Part shown: positions 1 to 6,132 of the stretch, in pieces
How positions within the stretch are numbered: the first letter of the stretch is position 1
Layout of the letters: the number at the start of each line of letters is the position of its first letter
Notes under the pieces: model-generated
The model's database searches: none
Seen by the model: only the letters and a program-made list of their open reading frames with translations
Told to the model about the DNA's origin: nothing
Made by a program: the position numbers and the translations under genes
DNA from: Bacillota bacterium
GTDB taxonomy: Bacteria > Bacillota > Dehalobacteriia > UBA4068
Assembly (NCBI GenBank): GCA_009778255.1
Contig: WRKD01000126.1
Span: 1-7,861, forward strand
Reading direction: 5' to 3'
Length of the DNA stretch: 7,861 nt

Positions 1-245
1 CCGCTAAATAAAGTAGCATACCAGTGAGGGAAAGCTGCAAAAATAGCTCCGCCTGCCGTAAGCAGCCACACTTCATTGCCATCCCAAATCGGTCCCAGTG
101 TATTAAGGATCAGGCGGCGTTCATTATTGGTACGGCCCAAAAGCGGCAAGAGCGCGCCTGCGCCATAATCGAAGCCTTCCAAAAAGAAATAGCCCGCAAA
201 CAGCACCGAAACCAGAATAAACCATAATGTATTAAGATCCATCAT
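1..245 (-). CDS. cydB: Cytochrome bd quinol oxidase subunit II, N-terminal part (runs off left edge)
   Basis: This is the second membrane subunit of cytochrome bd, the oxidase that passes electrons from quinol to oxygen in the cytoplasmic membrane. Only about the first 80 residues are present. They begin MMDLNTLWFILVSVLF, a first membrane helix, followed by GYFFLEGFDYGAG, which is typical of CydB. The family hallmark WDGNEVWLLTAGGA then appears, followed by FAAFPHWYATLFSG at the edge. The reading frame is uninterrupted. Two ATG codons are adjacent (245 and 242). The ribosome binding site AAGGAGG at 252-258 lies 6 bases before the first and 9 before the second, so either could be used. That site overlaps the cydA stop codon, and the gap between the genes is only 11 bases, so the two are surely co-transcribed and probably translationally coupled. 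Identity is very secure; the exact start is not. Confidence 0.95.
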   Translation of the reverse strand, partial: MMDLNTLWFILVSVLFAGYFFLEGFDYGAGALLPLLGRTNNERRLILNTLGPIWDGNEVWLLTAGGAIFAAFPHWYATLFS

Positions 246-256
246 TCCCGACCTCC

Positions 257-1636
257 TTAACCGGCGGTGGCCACGGTGGGCCCCGGCTCTGTAGTTTCAG
301 CGGTCAAACCCTCGCGGCAGGTTTTCTTGATCAGTTTCACCGCGATGACCAGCAGCACAGTGTAAACAGCGGTAAATCCTACCAAAGAGAGGAGTACTAT
401 CGGCGCCGCCACAACTTTACTAACGCCTTGATTTACCGTTTGCAATCCGTAAACTATCCAGGGCTGCCTTCCTACTTCCGCCACCAACCAGCCGCAGCTA
501 TTGGCTATATATGGCAGCAAAAGTGCGGGAATAAGCAGCTTAAGATATTTATTATGTTTAATAAGCGTATCCTCTTGCCACCAAAACAAAGCCAGTAAAG
601 CTAGTACAAGCATCAATATGCCAGCTAAAAGCATAAAACGAAAAGCATAAAAAGTTACCCATATATTGGGTATATAATCGTCTGCCCCATATTTGGCAGT
701 CATCTCTTTTTGCAGATCATTGATGCCATCCACCTGGCGGCCAAATTGATTATAGGAAAGAAAACTTAAAAGGCCCGGTACCTTAATAGCAAAGGCGTTT
801 ACACCTTTAGCTTTATTGGGGAAGGCTATAACAGGCCAATCCGGTTTATCGGCAGTATTCCAGTGGGCGTCTGCCACCGCCATTTTCATTGGCTGCTCAT
901 GCACTAAGTACACGCCTTGAAAATGACCAACGCCGATTACCGCAACCGTACCGATAAGCGCAAACAAAACCGCCTGCTTAAAAGATTTATTGAATAAGCT
1001 TTTTTCACGACCTTTAAGTATTTGATACGCCGAAACACCCAATACGAAGAAGCCTGCTGTAGCCAATGCGCCAAAGAACACATGTGCGTATTGATAAGCT
1101 GTATGCGAATTGGTAAGTAATGCTCCAAAGTTTTCCAATTCCATTCGCCCGTTTGCCGCATTAAAATACGCGCCTACCGGGTTTTGCATAAAAGAATTAG
1201 CTGTAAGTATCCAAAAAGCCGAGATAGCCGTTGCTACAGTTACTAGCCACATACAAGCTAAATGCAGTTTTTTAGAAAGCTTATCCCAGCCAAATACCCA
1301 TAAGCCTAAGAATGTCGATTCAATAAAGAACGCTAATAAAGCTTCTACAGCCAAGGGCGCGCCAAAAATATCTCCCACATAGCGTGAGTATTCGCTCCAG
1401 TTCATGCCAAATTGAAACTCCTGCACTATACCTGTAGCCACGCCCATGGCGAAATTGATGAGAAACAGTTTTCCCCAGAATTTAACCAGTTTCTTATCTT
1501 TTTCATCTCCCGAACGAAAATACCGTGTTTGCAATATGGCAATAAAAAGCGCAAGACCAATAGAAAGCGGTACAAAAAAGAAATGAAAAACCGTGGTTAT
1601 GGCAAACTGCCATCGCGCCAGCAACAACACTTCCAC
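257..1636 (-). CDS. cydA: Cytochrome bd quinol oxidase subunit I
   Basis: This haem-carrying subunit of cytochrome bd oxidises quinol and reduces oxygen to water in the cytoplasmic membrane. It has 459 residues, the short-Q-loop form usual in Firmicutes (E. coli has about 520). Visible landmarks, matched to E. coli from memory, are His18 (haem b595 ligand, H19), Glu98 and Glu106 in APLAVEALLAFFIEST (E99, E107), His185 (haem b558 ligand, H186), and Arg333/Met335 in FRFM (R391, M393). GRQPW is at 389-393. The quinol-loop segment has Lys251 (K252), but the E257 position is Asp256. Multiple hydrophobic helices fit the nine-helix fold. Translation starts at GTG 1636: AAGGAGG at 1645-1651 lies 8 bases upstream, and the first residues (MEVLLLARWQFA) align with known CydA starts. 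An ATG at 1643 is out of frame and too close to that site. It is the first gene of the cydAB operon, divergent from the Hdr operon. Confidence 0.98.
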   Translation of the reverse strand: MEVLLLARWQFAITTVFHFFFVPLSIGLALFIAILQTRYFRSGDEKDKKLVKFWGKLFLINFAMGVATGIVQEFQFGMNWSEYSRYVGDIFGAPLAVEALLAFFIESTFLGLWVFGWDKLSKKLHLACMWLVTVATAISAFWILTANSFMQNPVGAYFNAANGRMELENFGALLTNSHTAYQYAHVFFGALATAGFFVLGVSAYQILKGREKSLFNKSFKQAVLFALIGTVAVIGVGHFQGVYLVHEQPMKMAVADAHWNTADKPDWPVIAFPNKAKGVNAFAIKVPGLLSFLSYNQFGRQVDGINDLQKEMTAKYGADDYIPNIWVTFYAFRFMLLAGILMLVLALLALFWWQEDTLIKHNKYLKLLIPALLLPYIANSCGWLVAEVGRQPWIVYGLQTVNQGVSKVVAAPIVLLSLVGFTAVYTVLLVIAVKLIKKTCREGLTAETTEPGPTVATAG

Positions 1637-1643
1637 TCAACAT

Positions 1644-1651
1644 TCCTCCTT
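1644..1651 (-). promoter_or_regulatory. Ribosome binding site that fixes the cydA GTG start
   Basis: On the minus strand the sequence AAGGAGGA is followed by ATGTTGA and then GTG at 1636. The GTG lies a normal 8 bases from the AAGGAGG core, whereas the ATG at 1643 is only one base from it and opens a different frame. Since the GTG frame encodes CydA, the GTG is the start. Confidence 0.85.
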
Positions 1652-1659
1652 TTTTAAAT

Positions 1660-1691
1660 AATACACTTTAATACATTTTAAACAATACACT
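1660..1691. repeat. Short direct repeats just upstream of the cydA ribosome binding site
   Basis: AATACACT occurs at 1660-1667 and 1684-1691, with a one-base variant, AATACATT, at 1670-1677. A shorter AATACA lies at 1711. On the cyd strand these read as TGTATT motifs, in the leader of the predicted transcript. They may be a protein-binding array or chance in AT-rich DNA. Confidence 0.3.
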
Positions 1692-1795
1692 GAAACAAAA
1701 AACGTAAATCAATACAAGCCAGCAAACAATGGTTTTCGGTCATCATTAACTACTGTTTTTTCAAAACATTTCTATATTTGCGTTATGCCAGGCAT

Positions 1796-1805
1796 CCTCC
1801 TTTTT
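1796..1805 (-). promoter_or_regulatory. Orphan Shine-Dalgarno sequence in the cyd leader
   Basis: The minus strand reads AAAAAGGAGG, as strong as the true gene ribosome binding sites here, but no gene follows. An ATG abuts it directly (1793-1795) and opens only 7 codons (MPGITQI) before TAG. That ATG lies in an inverted repeat, ATGCC-T-GGCAT (1785-1795). A second ATG at 1806-1808 reads through the site for 15 codons (MKKEDAWHNANIEMF) but has no ribosome binding site of its own. The motif closely resembles the one before cydA, about 150 bases away. It could be a leader peptide, a decoy or ribosome standby site, or a relic. Confidence 0.35.
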
Positions 1806-1887
1806 CATTGAAAATTCATGTTCTATAAACCTACAATTTTAATAGCATATTCATTAATCATACAATATAGAGAATTACATTTAGACA

Positions 1888-1916
1888 ATTATATCCCAAG
1901 CTGTGTAAAATTGCAA
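1888..1916 (-). promoter_or_regulatory. Predicted sigma-A promoter for cydAB
   Basis: On the minus strand there is TTGCAA (-35, plus-strand positions 1911-1916), a 17-base spacer, and a perfect TATAAT (-10, positions 1888-1893). Transcription should begin near 1881, giving a leader of roughly 245 bases before the cydA GTG. The -35 box lies inside an inverted repeat, which suggests repressor control. Prediction only; a nearer, weaker promoter cannot be excluded in such AT-rich DNA. Confidence 0.6.
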
Positions 1917-1922
1917 GCAATT
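1909..1922. promoter_or_regulatory. Inverted repeat overlapping the cyd-direction -35 box (candidate operator)
   Basis: The sequence AATTGC-AA-GCAATT is a perfect 6-base inverted repeat with a 2-base centre. It covers the whole -35 hexamer of the predicted cydAB promoter, so a protein bound here would block RNA polymerase. It does not match the Rex or FNR/CRP consensus as I know them, so the regulator is unnamed. Confidence 0.4.
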
Positions 1923-2040
1923 CTTTAATAAGCCAAAACAATTATCAAAATTATTAGTTGCGAATTTTGCAGATAATACATATTTTATAAAATGCAAAGC
2001 ATAAAATCACGAATATTACAGTACATTACCAAAGTGAGCA

Positions 2041-2098
2041 GAAGCCTGCAACCCAGTAGCTTCCGACTAATTTTTTGCTACTATACTACTATCTACTA
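2041..2098. repeat. Direct and inverted repeats upstream of the hdr promoter
   Basis: CTACTA occurs three times (2078, 2086 and 2093), spaced 8 and 7 bases apart, about 70 to 90 bases upstream of the predicted transcription start. To the left, AGTAGC (2055-2060) pairs with GCTACT (2077-2082), and GAAGC (2041-2045) pairs with GCTTC (2059-2063). The two pairings share bases, so they could not form together. The position suits an activator site. Since it lies between the two predicted promoters, it is probably acting as DNA rather than RNA. Confidence 0.35.
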
Positions 2099-2130
2099 AT
2101 TAAACTGTATATGATTAAAAGTTTTTTATG

Positions 2131-2159
2131 TTTACAAAGAGTAATTTTCTGAGTATACT
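2131..2159 (+). promoter_or_regulatory. Predicted sigma-A promoter for the hdrCBA-flx operon
   Basis: TTTACA (2131-2136) and TATACT (2154-2159) each match five of six consensus bases and are separated by the ideal 17 bases. Transcription would start near 2166, leaving a leader of about 105 bases. Nothing between here and the end of the window looks like a second promoter or a terminator, so the six visible plus-strand genes are likely one transcript. Confidence 0.65.
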
Positions 2160-2225
2160 TATTAAAGTAGGTCACACTCTATTTTCTGTATTTTGGCATC
2201 TTGTTGGTGAAAGCCGCATTGGTAT

Positions 2226-2241
2226 TTATTCGAATGAATAA
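2226..2241 (+). promoter_or_regulatory. Small hairpin in the hdr leader
   Basis: TTATTC and GAATAA form a perfect 6-base stem with a GAAT loop, 13 bases upstream of the hdrC ribosome binding site (AAAAGGAGG at 2255-2263). A GTGA (2207) and TCAC (2243) pair could enclose it. The stem is AT-rich and weak, so any effect on translation or stability is speculative. Confidence 0.25.
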
Positions 2242-2270
2242 CTCACTTTTGTTTAAAAGGAGGAAAATGA

Positions 2271-2840
2271 ATGGTTGGAAAAAATCTTAGTTTATTGCCA
2301 GATGAGAATAAGCAAAAAATAGAAAGCCTGGTCAAAAAAGCGGGCGCAAAGCTCTCCGATTGCTATCAATGTGGTAAGTGTAGCGCAGGTTGCCCCATGG
2401 CAGAGAGCATGGATTTAATGCCGCGACAGGTTTTGCGTTATCTGCAATTAGGTTTGCTGCAAGAGGCCCTTTCCAGCCAAGCCCCCTGGATTTGCGCCAC
2501 CTGCCAAACCTGCAGCGCCCGCTGTCCTCACGATGTACCGATAGCTGAAATTATGGAGGCAATACGCCGACAAGCAGACCAAATGGGCATTCGTCCGCTA
2601 CGGCGCACTTATCTTTTTTCCAAGTATTTTTTACTGCCTCTTAAACTGTTTGGGAGAAATCACGAGCTTACTTTAACCATGTTCTACAACCTAACCAGTG
2701 GAAAGCTTTTTCAGCACTTTACATATTTGCCGGCTATGCTTAAAAGCCGCAAGTTGAAAATCTGGCCGGCAAAAGTTAAAAACCGGCTGGCAGTGCGTAA
2801 GATCATGGAAAACTGCGAGAAGGAGGCGCAAAATATATGA
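2271..2840 (+). CDS. hdrC: Heterodisulfide reductase subunit C-like iron-sulfur protein
   Basis: A cytoplasmic electron carrier that hands electrons from HdrA to HdrB. It has 189 residues, the usual HdrC size. Two complete [4Fe-4S] binding motifs are present: Cys31, 34, 37 and 41 (CYQCGKCSAGCP) and Cys75, 78, 81 and 85 (CATCQTCSARCP), joined by a helical stretch containing MPRQVLRYLQLGL, typical of HdrC. There are no predicted membrane helices, which separates it from the HdrE- or DsrM-linked proteins. The ATG at 2271 is 7 bases after AAAAGGAGG; another ATG at 2267 is out of frame. The C-terminal third is basic and lacks cysteine until Cys183. It is the first gene of the operon, and its stop overlaps the next start in an ATGA. 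GlpC/LutA-type proteins share the motif, but an adjacent HdrB and full HdrA settle the family. Confidence 0.93.
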   Translation: MVGKNLSLLPDENKQKIESLVKKAGAKLSDCYQCGKCSAGCPMAESMDLMPRQVLRYLQLGLLQEALSSQAPWICATCQTCSARCPHDVPIAEIMEAIRRQADQMGIRPLRRTYLFSKYFLLPLKLFGRNHELTLTMFYNLTSGKLFQHFTYLPAMLKSRKLKIWPAKVKNRLAVRKIMENCEKEAQNI

Positions 2841-3718
2841 AATACTCTTACTTTCCGGGTTGTTCCATGGAAGCCACCGGTATTGAATACGCCAAATCTC
2901 TAAATTATGTTAATCGCGCTATCGGTCTTGATTTTATTGAAATTGAAGATTGGAACTGCTGTGGTGCTACGGCAGGCCATACGAAAAGCCATGAATTAGG
3001 AATTGCCCTGCCTTTACGCAATCTGGCTTTAGCCGAACAACAGCTTCCCGGCTTGGCAATGGCGGTGCCCTGCGCTTCTTGTTATTCGCGTATGAAATAT
3101 GCCTTACAAGCTGCTCATAGCGAAGAGCGGGAAAAGTTTTCACGTCTTATTGATATGCCGGTTGAAGGCTCGGTAGAAATAGTAAGCATCATGGATATTT
3201 ATAGCGTTGAAAAAACAAAAACAGCAATAAGCGCCGCCATAACTAAACGCTTAAGCAACTTAAAAATAGCTTGTTATTATGGCTGCCTTTATTCTCGCCC
3301 GCCAAAAATAACTATGGCCCACAATATCGAAAACCCCCAAAACATGGATGAGCTGGTACGTTTAACAGGTGCAACTACTGTTGATTGGGCATATAAAACG
3401 GAATGCTGTGGCGCCGGGCATCATGTAGATATACCTCAAGAAAGCAAACCTTTGCTTTACCGCATCTACAAAAATGCCCGCGCTAATGGAGCAAATGCAC
3501 TGGTCACAGCCTGCCCTATGTGTATGCTGAATTTAGATATGCGACAAGGGGCTGTAAATAAAGCTTATGATGAAAACTTCGATTTACCAGTATACTACCT
3601 TAGTGAAATATTAGCCATAGCTATGGGGGCTACTTTTAAAGAATGTGGCGTAGCCAGTCATTTTCACCCAGCTAAAAAGCTGCTACAAAAAGAAAATGAA
3701 ACAAAGGAGGTAGTATAA
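2837..3718 (+). CDS. hdrB: Heterodisulfide reductase subunit B-like, two CCG domains
   Basis: The catalytic disulfide-reducing subunit. In methanogen HdrB, two noncubane [4Fe-4S] clusters cleave the CoM-S-S-CoB disulfide. Here, at 293 residues (normal length), both CCG cysteine sets are complete: Cys9, Cys41-Cys42, Cys79 and Cys82 (PCASC), then Cys146 (CYYGC), Cys190-Cys191 and Cys226 and 229 (CPMC). Their spacing is close to that recalled for the structurally solved archaeal enzyme, so the site should be functional. The start ATG overlaps the hdrC stop by 4 bases, with AAGGAGG starting at 2820 and ending 10 bases upstream. The stop directly abuts the hdrA start. Bacteria lack coenzymes M and B as a rule, so the true disulfide is unknown. 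Family assignment is firm; substrate is not. Confidence 0.94.
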   Translation: MKYSYFPGCSMEATGIEYAKSLNYVNRAIGLDFIEIEDWNCCGATAGHTKSHELGIALPLRNLALAEQQLPGLAMAVPCASCYSRMKYALQAAHSEEREKFSRLIDMPVEGSVEIVSIMDIYSVEKTKTAISAAITKRLSNLKIACYYGCLYSRPPKITMAHNIENPQNMDELVRLTGATTVDWAYKTECCGAGHHVDIPQESKPLLYRIYKNARANGANALVTACPMCMLNLDMRQGAVNKAYDENFDLPVYYLSEILAIAMGATFKECGVASHFHPAKKLLQKENETKEVV

Positions 3719-5698
3719 ATGGCTAGGGCAGGCGTTTTCATTTGCCATTGCGGCTCGAATATTGCCTCGGTAATCGATGTGGAACAGGTCGCTAAAAGTG
3801 CTGAACAAATGACCGGCGTAGTATATGCCGCCACCAATAAATATGCCTGTTCCATCAGCGGACAAGAAATGATGAAGCAAGCTATTATAGACCATCAGCT
3901 AGACCGTTTGGTTATTGCCTCTTGCACACCGCGCATGCATGAAACCACTTTTCGTAAAATGTTGGGGAAAACCAGTGTTAACCCTTATATGCTGGAAGTG
4001 GCCAATATTCGTGAACAATGCAGCTGGGTGCATACAGATAAAGAAAAAGCTACTGCTAAAGCTATCGATTTAGTTCGCATGTCTTTAGCCAAGGTTTTAA
4101 AAAACCAGCCGCTTTTCACTTCTTCCATACCTGTATGCAAAAAATGTCTGGTCATCGGCGGCGGCATAGCCGGTATACAGGCTGCTTTAGATATAGCAGA
4201 CGGTGGTTATGAAGTTACCTTAGTAGAGCGCGAACCCTCTTTAGGCGGCAAAATGGTCATGCTGGATAAAACATTCCCTACCTTAGATTGCTCTGCCTGT
4301 ATTTCTACACCAAAGATGGCGGAAGTCGGCGCGCATCCCCGTATAAAACTTATGTCCTCTTGCGAAGTATCTGCCGTAAGCGGTTATATTGGTAATTTTG
4401 AAGTTACCATTAAACAAAACCCGCGCTATGTGGATCATGATATCTGTACAGGTTGTGGCTTATGCGAAGAAAAATGCCCCACCAAACTGAAAAGTTCTTT
4501 CGATCAGGGTTTGGGGCAACGCAAAGCGATCTATAAACTGTTTCCCCAAGCCGTACCGGCCAAACCTGTAATAGACGCACAGCATTGTACTAAACTAACC
4601 AAAGATAAATGCGGAGTCTGCGCAAAAGTATGCCCCTTGGGTTGCATCAATTTTGCAGATCAAGAGAGCTATACTACCGATACTTTCGGCGCGATAATTT
4701 TAGCCACAGGATATCAGCTAATAGATTGGGGCTCGCATTATCCGGAATACGGCGGCGGCGCATATGCCGATGTGATCAGCGGCCTACAATTCGAACGTTT
4801 AGTCAATGCCTCCGGACCCACCGAAGGCAAAATCAAGCGTCCCAGCGACGGCGCACAACCAAAAAGCGTGGCTATCATTAAATGCGTAGGCAGCCGAGAT
4901 GTAGCTAAAGCGCATGGTTATTGTTCCCGCGCCTGCTGTATGTATGCCGCCAAACACGCTCATCAAACAATAGAGAAAATCGCCGGGGCGCAGGTTTATA
5001 TTTTCTACATCGATGTACGCACACCCGGCAAAGCTTATGAAGAGTTTTACGATAGAACACGGGAAGACGGCGCGGTTTATATCCGTGGCCGCGTCTCAAA
5101 AATCTATGAAGAAAACGGCAAATTGATCTGCAAAGGCGAAGATACACTTATCGGCAAACAGGTTACTGTCGAAGTAGATTTGGTAGTATTAGAAACCGCC
5201 ATGGAACCGGCTGCAAATTCCGGTCAAACAGCTGCATTAGCAGGCGTAAGTGCAGATAAAGATGGCTGGCTTACCGAAGCGCACCCCAAACTGCGCCCGG
5301 TGGAAACACAATCGGCGGGAGTATTTCTTTGCGGCACTGCTCAAGGGCCAAAAGATATTCCAGATACCGTAGCTCAGGCTTCTGCCGCCGCCGCCAAAGT
5401 TTTAGGCTTATTGGCAAAAGATGAATTGGAAACCAGCCCCATGATCAGCGCTGTGGACACTAGCAAATGCTCGGGCTGCCGTTTTTGCGAACAAGTCTGC
5501 CCCGTTAAAGCTATTTCTATGATAGATATCCCCTCTATATATAATGGTCAAAAAGTCAAGCGCACTGTAGCCCAAGTAAATTCCGGATTATGCAGCGGTT
5601 GCGGCGCATGCTCCGCCGCCTGCCGCACCGGCTGTATCGATTTGTTAGGCTTCACAAATAAACAAATTCTAGAGGAGGTGGACGCGCTGTGGCAATAA
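3719..5698 (+). CDS. hdrA: Heterodisulfide reductase subunit A-like, FAD/iron-sulfur electron-bifurcating protein
   Basis: In characterised complexes this subunit's FAD splits electron pairs between ferredoxin and HdrBC. It has 659 residues, the classic HdrA length. In order: an N-terminal domain with CHC (9-11), Cys44 and SCTPRMHE (68-75); an FAD-binding fold starting at GGGIAG (147-152) with Glu170; CSAC at 191-194; an inserted ferredoxin domain with Cys243, 246, 249 and 253 and a second set at 290-309; CVGSRD (Cys389) and CSRACC (Cys402, 406 and 407), matching the unusual cluster of archaeal HdrA; the closing flavin motif around GTAQGPKDIPDT (539-550); and a C-terminal two-cluster ferredoxin (Cys584-594 and Cys625-635). 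All expected ligands are present. It is not the longer HdrA2 or MvhD-fused form. The ATG lies 8 bases after AAAGGAGG, with no gap from hdrB, and it overlaps the next gene by 10 bases. Confidence 0.96.
   Translation: MARAGVFICHCGSNIASVIDVEQVAKSAEQMTGVVYAATNKYACSISGQEMMKQAIIDHQLDRLVIASCTPRMHETTFRKMLGKTSVNPYMLEVANIREQCSWVHTDKEKATAKAIDLVRMSLAKVLKNQPLFTSSIPVCKKCLVIGGGIAGIQAALDIADGGYEVTLVEREPSLGGKMVMLDKTFPTLDCSACISTPKMAEVGAHPRIKLMSSCEVSAVSGYIGNFEVTIKQNPRYVDHDICTGCGLCEEKCPTKLKSSFDQGLGQRKAIYKLFPQAVPAKPVIDAQHCTKLTKDKCGVCAKVCPLGCINFADQESYTTDTFGAIILATGYQLIDWGSHYPEYGGGAYADVISGLQFERLVNASGPTEGKIKRPSDGAQPKSVAIIKCVGSRDVAKAHGYCSRACCMYAAKHAHQTIEKIAGAQVYIFYIDVRTPGKAYEEFYDRTREDGAVYIRGRVSKIYEENGKLICKGEDTLIGKQVTVEVDLVVLETAMEPAANSGQTAALAGVSADKDGWLTEAHPKLRPVETQSAGVFLCGTAQGPKDIPDTVAQASAAAAKVLGLLAKDELETSPMISAVDTSKCSGCRFCEQVCPVKAISMIDIPSIYNGQKVKRTVAQVNSGLCSGCGACSAACRTGCIDLLGFTNKQILEEVDALWQ
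5672..5680 (+). promoter_or_regulatory. Ribosome binding site fixing the flxD GTG start inside hdrA
   Basis: GAGGAGGTG lies in the last codons of hdrA and places the GTG at 5689 ten bases after its AGGAGG core. The GTG within the motif itself (5678) is in another frame. The overlap means flxD translation is likely coupled to hdrA. Confidence 0.75.
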
Positions 5699-6132
5699 CA
5701 GATAATACAAATTTTGAGCCTAAAATACTGGCTTTTTGCTGCAACTGGTGCACCTATACCGGCGCAGATTTAGCAGGTCTTAACCGTATGAAATACCCAG
5801 ATAACATACGCATTATTCGTTTACCTTGCTCCGGAAGGGTCAACCCTCAGTTTATTCTTCGTGCTTTTCAAAAAGGCTACGATGGCGTGCTGGTCTGCGG
5901 CTGCCACCCGGGAGATTGCCACTATACCAGCGGCAATTACTTCACGCGCCGCCGTTTTCTTTTAATGAAACGCCTCTTGGAATTTGCCGGCATTGAAAGA
6001 GAGCGCTTCCAAGCCCGGTGGATTTCCGGTTCGGAAGCGGGCAAATTTCGCGATACCATATTAAAAGTTACGGAAGAAATACGCGCCTTGGGGCCCAATC
6101 ATAGGATGAAGGAGGCGGATATTTATGACTGA
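5689..6132 (+). CDS. flxD: MvhD/FlpD-like iron-sulfur adaptor subunit (FlxD)
   Basis: A small [2Fe-2S] protein that connects HdrA to its electron-input partner: a hydrogenase (MvhD), a formate dehydrogenase (FlpD) or the NADH module (FlxD). It has 147 residues, normal for a stand-alone member. The MvhD family pattern is clear: FCCNWCTYTGADLAG near the N terminus (Cys17, 18 and 21), RLPCSGRV (Cys47), and GVLVCGCHPGDCHY (Cys70, 72 and 77). The rest fits the family's helical end (RRRFLLMKRLLEFAGI, then ERF). The start is GTG 5689, overlapping hdrA by 10 bases; the end overlaps the next gene by 8 bases. No hydrogenase or formate dehydrogenase gene is in view and the following genes look like an Flx module, so FlxD is the best name; the family call itself is very secure. 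Confidence 0.92.
   Translation: MAITDNTNFEPKILAFCCNWCTYTGADLAGLNRMKYPDNIRIIRLPCSGRVNPQFILRAFQKGYDGVLVCGCHPGDCHYTSGNYFTRRRFLLMKRLLEFAGIERERFQARWISGSEAGKFRDTILKVTEEIRALGPNHRMKEADIYD

Larger units (their letters stand above)
1637..2270. other. AT-rich divergent intergenic control region between cydA and hdrC
   Basis: These 634 bases separate two operons that are transcribed away from each other. I see no protein gene with both a ribosome binding site and family-like sequence. The region is clearly richer in A and T than the genes around it. It contains a predicted promoter toward cydA (1888-1916) and one toward hdrC (2131-2159), with about 215 bases between their -35 boxes. It also has several short repeats, an ATTTTATAAAAT perfect palindrome at 1982-1993, and an orphan Shine-Dalgarno sequence at 1796-1805. 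I found no recognisable riboswitch, tRNA, terminator or clean Rex or FNR box. The length is generous for two simple promoters, which suggests added regulation. Confidence 0.8.

Noticed and set aside
24..227. Plus-strand 67-codon frame at the left end
   Set aside because: It lies opposite the cydB start, has no ribosome binding site of note, and its sequence is unlike any family, whereas the minus strand encodes unmistakable CydB.
1982..1993. Perfect palindrome ATTTTATAAAAT as a regulator site
   Set aside because: Composed only of A and T in AT-rich DNA and far from both predicted start sites, it is easily explained by chance; mentioned in the region entry only.
1658..2270. Rex, FNR/CRP or catabolite (cre) operator in the divergent region
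   Set aside because: Partial look-alikes (TTGTTTAAAATGTATTAA on the minus strand, GGTCACACT near 2170, TGAAAGCCGCA near 2208) do not match the consensus on both half-sites.
2160..2270. Riboswitch or T-box in the hdr leader
   Set aside because: At about 105 bases, with only weak AT-rich pairing and no conserved core that I recognise, there is no support for a known class.
1637..2270. Rho-independent terminator
   Set aside because: No GC-rich stem followed by a T run was found; the genes on both sides point away, so none is needed.
2271..3718. LutAB/GlpC or DsrK-type lactate, glycerol or sulfite pathway proteins
   Set aside because: Those share CCG or ferredoxin motifs, but a full-length HdrA and an MvhD-like gene follow directly, and no membrane partner is present.
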